Source of the DNA: Gammaproteobacteria bacterium
GTDB lineage: Bacteria; Pseudomonadota; Gammaproteobacteria; Eutrophobiales; Eutrophobiaceae
Length of the DNA: 20,165 nucleotides
Direction: 5' to 3'
Assembly: GCA_014239225.1 (NCBI GenBank)
Contig: JAAZZI010000005.1
Span: 1-20,165 of the forward strand
Part shown: positions 15,404-20,165 of the stretch, in pieces
Layout: each line of letters begins with the position of its first letter
Position numbering within the stretch: position 1 is the stretch's first letter
The notes under the pieces: model-generated
What the model saw: only the letters and a program-made list of their open reading frames with translations
What the model was told of the DNA's origin: nothing
Database searches by the model: none
Made by a program: the position numbers and the translations under genes

Positions 15404-16479
15404 CGCGACCGTCAAGAGTAATTATAGATATAAAGGCACTTGAACATAATTTTTCTCGTATAAAAGAACTTGTTCATAATTCAAAAATTATGGCTATTAT
15501 TAAGGCAGATGCCTATGGCCACGGTATAGTTAGAGTTGCTAAAACACTTCGTGATGCAGATGCTTTCGGTGTGGCATGTCTTGAGGAAGCCGAACAACTC
15601 AGAATTGCATCAATTACAACACCCATTATATTGCTCGAAGGCCCATATAAACCGAACGACTTATCGTTAATTATTAAATTAAACCTGCAGGTTGTAATTC
15701 ATAATGAATATCAATTAGAGTTATTAGAAAAATCAAAAATTGATGGCCCAATTAAAGTTTGGTTAAAAATTGATACTGGCATGCATCGACTGGGTTTTTC
15801 TGCTAATAAAACCGAAGAAATATTAAGGCGATTGATGTTATGTAGAAATATTAATTCAACTCCAATTTTGATGTCTCATCTTGCTACCGCAAATGAGAAA
15901 AATCATGCTCTAACTTATCAACAGTTAGACACCTTTAGAGAAATTAGTAAAATTGCTAATACAGAAAAAACAATTGCAAATTCTGCTGCTGTTATTAACT
16001 TACCAGATGTTCATTTTGATTGGGTGAGGCCAGGTCTTATGCTTTACGGTGTTTCACCGCTTATTAATAGTTGCGGGCATGACCATGGATTAAAATCAGT
16101 TATGACACTAGAGTCGGAGATAATATCGATTCAATATTTATCAAAAGGTGAGCCCGTTGGTTACGGAGCTACCTGGCGATGCCCAGAGAATATGCCAGTT
16201 GGGATAATTGCTGCCGGTTATGGAGATGGTTTTCCTAGACACGCAAAGCCTGGAACACCAGTACTTGTTAATAATGTTCGTTGTCCATTAATCGGTCGCG
16301 CATCTATGGATATGCTGACCATTGATTTACGCAATCAATCAAATGCAAAAATAGGTGATAGAGTAGTTTTATGGGGCGGTTCTTTACCAATTGAGGAAAT
16401 AGCCACATACGCTGAAACAATACCTTATGAGTTACTGTGTGGCGTTCATAAGCGCTTGCAATTTGTTGAATACAATTAA
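15400..16479 (+). CDS. alr: Alanine racemase
   Basis: PLP-dependent enzyme that interconverts L- and D-alanine and supplies D-alanine for peptidoglycan. It has 359 residues, the usual size. The PLP lysine is Lys35 in AIIKADAYGHG, and the second catalytic base is Tyr255 in VGYGATW. The dimer and substrate segments KIDTGMHRLGF, SHLATA, VRPGLMLYG, AAGYGDGFPR and GRASMDML are all intact. It starts inside the dnaB stop (ATGA overlap) and is the last + strand gene before the convergent junction. Order dnaB-alr is shared with E. coli. I cannot say from the window whether a second racemase exists. Confidence 0.96.
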   Translation: MTRPSRVIIDIKALEHNFSRIKELVHNSKIMAIIKADAYGHGIVRVAKTLRDADAFGVACLEEAEQLRIASITTPIILLEGPYKPNDLSLIIKLNLQVVIHNEYQLELLEKSKIDGPIKVWLKIDTGMHRLGFSANKTEEILRRLMLCRNINSTPILMSHLATANEKNHALTYQQLDTFREISKIANTEKTIANSAAVINLPDVHFDWVRPGLMLYGVSPLINSCGHDHGLKSVMTLESEIISIQYLSKGEPVGYGATWRCPENMPVGIIAAGYGDGFPRHAKPGTPVLVNNVRCPLIGRASMDMLTIDLRNQSNAKIGDRVVLWGGSLPIEEIATYAETIPYELLCGVHKRLQFVEYN

Positions 16480-16488
16480 TAAAAATAG

Positions 16489-16515
16489 TAATTTTAATAT
16501 AGCGAATTAAAATTA
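16489..16515. terminator. AT-only hairpin between convergent alr and corB genes
   Basis: TAATTTTAAT (16489-16498) and ATTAAAATTA (16506-16515) form a perfect 10-bp stem around a 7-base loop (ATAGCGA). It lies in the 64-base gap between the stop codons of two convergent genes, where a bidirectional terminator is expected. Weakness: the stem has no G-C pair and no clear T tract follows on either strand, so intrinsic termination would be inefficient. It may be chance in AT-rich DNA. Confidence 0.35.
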
Positions 16516-16543
16516 TATGCTGTATGAATAAATTGAATTATCT

Positions 16544-17830
16544 TTAAAATTTTGTATCTTTGTTACTGGCTTCGTTGTCTATTATTTTTATACGAGCCAT
16601 TTTTATTGCGCTTTCTGAGACTTGTGTTATTTCTGCGAGATAGTTATTAATTTTTAATGTTGTTCCTGATTTAGGTATATATTCGAGATTTTCCAACAAT
16701 AACCCATTTAATGTTTTAGGACCTTCAGATGGTAAATTCCATTCTAATTCACGATTTATCTCGCGTATGTTTACTGAACAATCGATTAAATAATAACCGT
16801 CGTCGTGAGCCTGTATATCAAGATTGTGTGTTTGAATATCAGTAGTGAATTCGCCAACAATTTCTTCAAGTATATCTTCTAGAGTAACTACGCCTTGAAT
16901 GACTCCATACTCATCTACCACAATACCAAAACGTCGTTTTTTTCTTTGAAAATTTAGCATCTGAACATGTAGAGGCGTTCCACTTGGAACAAAGTAACAA
17001 TCCACCATAATAGATATAAGCGAATCTTTTGTAATTTCCTTATCATTCATTATCCGAGGAATTCTTCTAATATGAATTACTCCAATAATATTTTCTATAT
17101 TAGATCTATAAACAGGTAATCTTGTATGTTGACAATGAACAAACTGCTCAACAATATCATCTATGGGTTTATCTAAATCAATCGCAGTAACCTCATTTTT
17201 TGGCACCATAATATCATTCACAGTAACATTCTCTAACTCTAGTATATTAATTAGCATACGTTGATGACGTTGTGGAATTAGTATTCCAGCCTCACGTACT
17301 ATTGTTCTTAATTCCTCGCTTGAAATATTTTCATTATTTCTATTTTTAATATTGATACCGATTACAGATAATAAGTTATTTGACACCGCATTTATTAACC
17401 AAACAGCAGGATATGCGAGTTTCATTAAAATATTGAGTACGTAACTTGCCGGCAAAGCAATTTTTTCTGGATTAATTGCAGCGATTGTTTTTGGCATAAC
17501 TTCAGCAAAAATTAGAAATACCAAAACAAGGATGATCGGAGCTAAAGCTACACCAATATCACCAAGAAGACGTATACCAATTACCGTGGCTATTGATGCA
17601 GCAAAGAAATTGACGAGATTATTTCCAAGCAAGATCAAACCAATTAAACGATCGGGTCTTTCTAATAATTTCTCTGAAATAATTGCACTTCGTTTACCTT
17701 CTTTCACTAAGTGGCGTAATCGATAGCGATTCAGAGCAATCATTGCAGTTTCCGAACTAGAAAAAAATGCAGAGAAGATGATTAAAAAAAATAGGGTTCC
17801 AAAAAGAACCGATAGCGGAATTTCGTCCAA
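16544..17830 (-). CDS. corB: HlyC/CorC (CNNM)-family membrane transporter protein, YfjD/CorB-like
   Basis: A 428-residue inner-membrane protein of the CNNM/CorB family, linked to magnesium or cobalt resistance and efflux. The N-terminal DUF21 domain (about 1-190) has four hydrophobic segments and the signature FSSSETAMIALNRYRL (24-39), plus FAEVMPKTIAAINPEKIAL. A CBS pair follows (about 205-335) with VNDIMVPKNEVTAID and RFGIVVDEYGVIQGVVTLEDILEEIVGE (split as GIVVDEYG and TLEDILEEIVG). The C-terminal CorC_HlyC domain (about 345-422) contains LNGLLLENLEYIPKSG. The start is TTG at 17830: an in-frame stop lies two codons upstream, and GAGGT (17840-17844 on this strand) is nine bases away. Downstream of the ypjD gene, as in E. 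coli. Confidence 0.92.
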   Translation of the reverse strand: MDEIPLSVLFGTLFFLIIFSAFFSSSETAMIALNRYRLRHLVKEGKRSAIISEKLLERPDRLIGLILLGNNLVNFFAASIATVIGIRLLGDIGVALAPIILVLVFLIFAEVMPKTIAAINPEKIALPASYVLNILMKLAYPAVWLINAVSNNLLSVIGINIKNRNNENISSEELRTIVREAGILIPQRHQRMLINILELENVTVNDIMVPKNEVTAIDLDKPIDDIVEQFVHCQHTRLPVYRSNIENIIGVIHIRRIPRIMNDKEITKDSLISIMVDCYFVPSGTPLHVQMLNFQRKKRRFGIVVDEYGVIQGVVTLEDILEEIVGEFTTDIQTHNLDIQAHDDGYYLIDCSVNIREINRELEWNLPSEGPKTLNGLLLENLEYIPKSGTTLKINNYLAEITQVSESAIKMARIKIIDNEASNKDTKF

Positions 17831-17903
17831 AAATTAATGACCTCAATTATGACCAGTGCGTATTTTGACTGAACTACCTATATCCTTGTCAAGCTATTTA
17901 GCC

Positions 17904-18710
17904 TTAAACACGTTGTAAAAGTAGTTCCAGGACAAATTTTGACCCTGTATAGGCGAGTATCAACACAATAAACCCAACCAATACCCAACGTGTAATCCAT
18001 CTTCCACGCCATCCAAGTGACCAACGCCCCCATAGTAAAATCGCATAGATCACCCAAGCCAGTATTGATAATGTAGTTTTGTGTATGAGATGTTGCTCAA
18101 ACAAGTTATCAATAAACATTATCCCCGTTGCTAGGCTTAAACTTAGAAGAAAGAAACCAATTACAATAATTTGAATAAGTAATTGTTCCATAATTTGCAG
18201 TGGGGGCAATATATCTATAATTTTTGAGATTTGTTTACTTTTTATAAATTTATCTTGAACTGCTAACAAAATAGCCTGCAGCGTACCAATCATTAATAAA
18301 CTATAAGCAGAAATAGATAGTAGTATATGAATACGTAATCCCATTGGTAAAGATTGATCTAATATTCTGTCATTTGGGAAGAGTTGTTCTAAAAGTATTG
18401 TTATTGCAGCAATTGGATATAAAACTAATAGTAATTGTTGGATAGGTTGAAAAAATGATGTAATCAATACGATTAAAGCTACAAGCCATCCAATAATTGA
18501 AATGATATTAAAAAATCCAACATCAAAGCCTGTTTGTAAAAATATAGATTGATTTAATATATCAGCATGTAGAGATAAAGCGAAAATACCAAGAATTAAG
18601 ATAATCAAATTATTTTTTGTGAATTTTTCTAAAATATTGAAGACATTTGCTGCCAAAAGTAATGTAGCAGCTATATATAATAATATTGTTATAATAGGTT
18701 GAATATCCAT
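17904..18710 (-). CDS. ypjD: CcsA/YpjD-family inner membrane protein
   Basis: A 268-residue protein with eight predicted membrane segments (roughly 5-25, 34-52, 66-88, 91-110, 128-150, 173-195, 212-232 and 238-262). It resembles the cytochrome c assembly (CcsA/ResC) fold and is close in size to E. coli YpjD (263 aa). The C-terminal section LLWGRWSLGWRGRW and LAYTGSKFVLELL matches YpjD. Conserved histidines (for example in LIHKTTLS and RIHILLS) could bind haem, but the WWD motif of true CcsA is not evident. No cytochrome c genes are near, so a role in cytochrome c maturation is uncertain. The start is ATG at 18710. It is divergent from ffh and cotranscribed with the corB-like gene, the same arrangement as in E. 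coli. Confidence 0.88.
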   Translation of the reverse strand: MDIQPIITILLYIAATLLLAANVFNILEKFTKNNLIILILGIFALSLHADILNQSIFLQTGFDVGFFNIISIIGWLVALIVLITSFFQPIQQLLLVLYPIAAITILLEQLFPNDRILDQSLPMGLRIHILLSISAYSLLMIGTLQAILLAVQDKFIKSKQISKIIDILPPLQIMEQLLIQIIVIGFFLLSLSLATGIMFIDNLFEQHLIHKTTLSILAWVIYAILLWGRWSLGWRGRWITRWVLVGFIVLILAYTGSKFVLELLLQRV

Positions 18711-18803
18711 AAATAATAATTTTAATATCTAGCAATAGAATAGTAGTTGTACTTAATGATAAAGCATTTAATACTTTACCATTATTCAGAATAATAACCG
18801 ATT

Positions 18804-18831
18804 TTTAGTTATTTATTGAATGAATTATAAT
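18804..18831 (+). promoter_or_regulatory. Predicted ffh promoter
   Basis: A perfect TATAAT (18826-18831) lies 32 bases before the ffh ATG, with a weak -35 candidate TTTAGT (18804-18809) at 16-base spacing. The 153-base divergent gap (18711-18863) is otherwise featureless AT-rich DNA. I find no convincing promoter for the minus-strand ypjD gene in it, though one must be near. No Shine-Dalgarno stands before ffh beyond a weak CCAAG. Confidence 0.5.
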
Positions 18832-18863
18832 GAAAAATATTTTTAATACTTTCCAAGTTTACT

Positions 18864-20165
18864 ATGTTTGACCTTCTTTCTGAAAAATTTACAGATATTT
18901 TTTCAAATCTACGTGGTTATGGTCGTTTGACGGAGAAACATATCAACGATGGACTACGCGATGTTCGCGTGGCGTTACTAGAAGCTGATGTTGCATTGCC
19001 TGTTGTACGAAATTTTATTGAGGATATTCGTACACGTTCTCTTACGAAAGAAGTCCTAACCTCCCTAACGCCAGGTCAAGCATTGATTAAAATTGTTAAC
19101 GAAGAGTTGATCACTCTAATGGGAAATAATAATGAACCTTTAAAATTAAATACGCAGCCACCAGCTGTTATTCTTTTAGTAGGGCTTCAGGGCGCAGGAA
19201 AAACGACAACATGCGCTAAACTTGGAGTTTTCTTAAGAGAAAGGGAAAATAAAAAAGTTGCTCTTATTAGTTGCGATGTTTATCGACCAGGCGCAATAAA
19301 ACAGTTGCAAATTTTAGCAAAAGAAAATGATCTGTCGTGGCTAGAAAGTAAAGAATCAGATAAACCTAGTGATATTGTAAGAAATGGATTAACCACCGCG
19401 AAACGACAACTTTTTGATGTTCTTATCGTTGATAGTGCGGGACGTTTACATGTTGATGTGGAAATGATGGATGAAATAAAATCTCTTCATAATATTCTAA
19501 ACCCTATCGAAACCTTATTTGTTATTGACAGTATGATGGGGCAAGACGCAGTTAATGCCGCAGCTGAATTTAATAATACATTACCATTAACAGGCAGTAT
19601 CTTAACTAAAGCTGATAGTGATGCACGTGGCGGTGCTGCTTTAACGGTTAAATACATAACCGGTAAGCCCATTAAGTTTATTGGCGTTGGCGAGAGAAGT
19701 GAGGATTTATCTCTATTTAATCCAGATAGAATTTCCTCCCAAATATTAGGTATGGGAGATGTCTTAAGCTTAATAGAAGAGGTTGAGAAAAAAACAGATA
19801 AAGAAAAAGTGCTTAAACTTAACAAGAAAATAAAAAAAGGACAGAGATTTAACTTAGGAGATTTTAGAGACCAATTAAAACAAATGTCCAGTATGGGTGG
19901 AATAGGTAATATAATTAATAAATTACCAGGTGCTCAAAAAATTTCAGGAAATTTAGCTGCACAAATCGACGATCATGAATTTACTAAATTAGTAGCTATT
20001 ATCGATTCAATGACAGCTAAAGAAAGATTTGAACCAAAAATTATTAATGGCTCAAGAAAAAAACGTATTGCTTCTGGTTCTGGCACAAAAATTCAGGATA
20101 TTAATAAATTATTAAAACAATTTAATCATATGCAAAAAATGATGAAGAAATTCTCAAATAAAGGT
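18864..20165 (+). CDS. ffh: Signal recognition particle protein Ffh, 3' partial
   Basis: GTPase that with 4.5S RNA binds signal sequences on nascent membrane proteins and delivers them to FtsY. The frame is open from ATG 18864 to the right edge (434 residues), about 20 short of E. coli Ffh (453). The N domain opens MFDLLSEKFTDIF and has LLEADVALPVV. G1 is GLQGAGKTT (about 107-115), followed by DVYRPGAIKQL, G3 DSAGRLH (190-196), DSMMGQDA (222-229), G4 TKADSDARGG (248-257) and the closing GVGERSEDL-like segment. The M domain includes LGDFRDQL, MGGIGNIINKLPG, SRKKRIASGSG (RNA binding) and a Met-rich LLKQFNHMQKMMKK. Several near-invariant GTPase residues are changed (T191S, A223S, T225M, V250A, G252S by family comparison), but there is no frameshift and the gene looks functional. 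Confidence 0.96.
   Translation, partial: MFDLLSEKFTDIFSNLRGYGRLTEKHINDGLRDVRVALLEADVALPVVRNFIEDIRTRSLTKEVLTSLTPGQALIKIVNEELITLMGNNNEPLKLNTQPPAVILLVGLQGAGKTTTCAKLGVFLRERENKKVALISCDVYRPGAIKQLQILAKENDLSWLESKESDKPSDIVRNGLTTAKRQLFDVLIVDSAGRLHVDVEMMDEIKSLHNILNPIETLFVIDSMMGQDAVNAAAEFNNTLPLTGSILTKADSDARGGAALTVKYITGKPIKFIGVGERSEDLSLFNPDRISSQILGMGDVLSLIEEVEKKTDKEKVLKLNKKIKKGQRFNLGDFRDQLKQMSSMGGIGNIINKLPGAQKISGNLAAQIDDHEFTKLVAIIDSMTAKERFEPKIINGSRKKRIASGSGTKIQDINKLLKQFNHMQKMMKKFSNKG

Noticed and set aside
17904..18710. ypjD-like gene as a true cytochrome c maturation factor CcsA
   Set aside because: The tryptophan-rich WWD haem-handling motif is not evident and no cytochrome c genes are near. The YpjD assignment fits better by size, C-terminus and synteny.
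19487..19825. Open frame of 112 codons on the minus strand inside ffh
   Set aside because: It lies wholly opposite the conserved Ffh GTPase domain, has no start signals and shows no recognisable protein features. It is a frame shadow.

Overview
The window is an AT-rich stretch (I estimate mid-30s % G+C) of a gammaproteobacterial chromosome. The evidence is gene order. It follows the classic amidase - miaA - hfq - hflX - hflK - hflC - yjeT - purA - rnr - rlmB - rpsF - rpsR - rplI - dnaB - alr series, and also the yfjD/ypjD pair divergent from ffh, as in Escherichia coli and Pseudomonas. hisZ before purA and a DUF2232 gene (not priB) between rpsR and rplI look more like Pseudomonas or sulfur-oxidising and other non-enteric Gammaproteobacteria than like enterics. 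I cannot name a genus. The low G+C, the missing mutL and a somewhat divergent Ffh suggest a streamlined or host-associated lineage, but that is inference.

Layout. Positions 3-914 hold the 3' part of a zinc amidase with a LysM domain. Positions 977-5648 hold miaA, hfq, hflX, hflK and hflC: tRNA modification, RNA chaperone, ribosome-rescue GTPase and FtsH regulators. Positions 5744-11606 hold yjeT, hisZ, purA, a small GIY-YIG gene, rnr and rlmB, packed almost without gaps: histidine and purine synthesis, then RNA decay and 23S rRNA methylation. Positions 11761-16479 hold rpsF, rpsR, a DUF2232 membrane protein gene, rplI, dnaB and alr: ribosomal proteins, replicative helicase and alanine racemase. 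All of these are on the + strand. After a convergent junction near 16,480-16,543 come two minus-strand membrane protein genes (corB/yfjD-like and ypjD-like). A divergent intergenic region follows, then ffh, which runs off the right edge.

Regulation visible in the sequence: a good sigma-70-type promoter and a doubled Shine-Dalgarno before hfq; a promoter plus a leader hairpin before rpsF that resembles the S6:S18 autoregulatory motif; and a TATAAT box before ffh. Several tightly packed genes (hisZ, purA, GIY-YIG, rnr, rlmB) have no visible Shine-Dalgarno and probably depend on translational coupling. TTG or GTG starts are common (miaA, hflX, yjeT, rnr, the DUF2232 gene, corB).

There is no stretch over 300 bases without a gene. 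I see no tRNA, rRNA, CRISPR array, insertion sequence, prophage or toxin-antitoxin module. I do not see an undescribed multi-gene system; this is a conserved housekeeping region. The points worth a second look are small: the missing mutL, the rpsF and hfq leaders, the purA/GIY-YIG/rnr same-frame junctions, and substitutions in the Ffh GTPase motifs.
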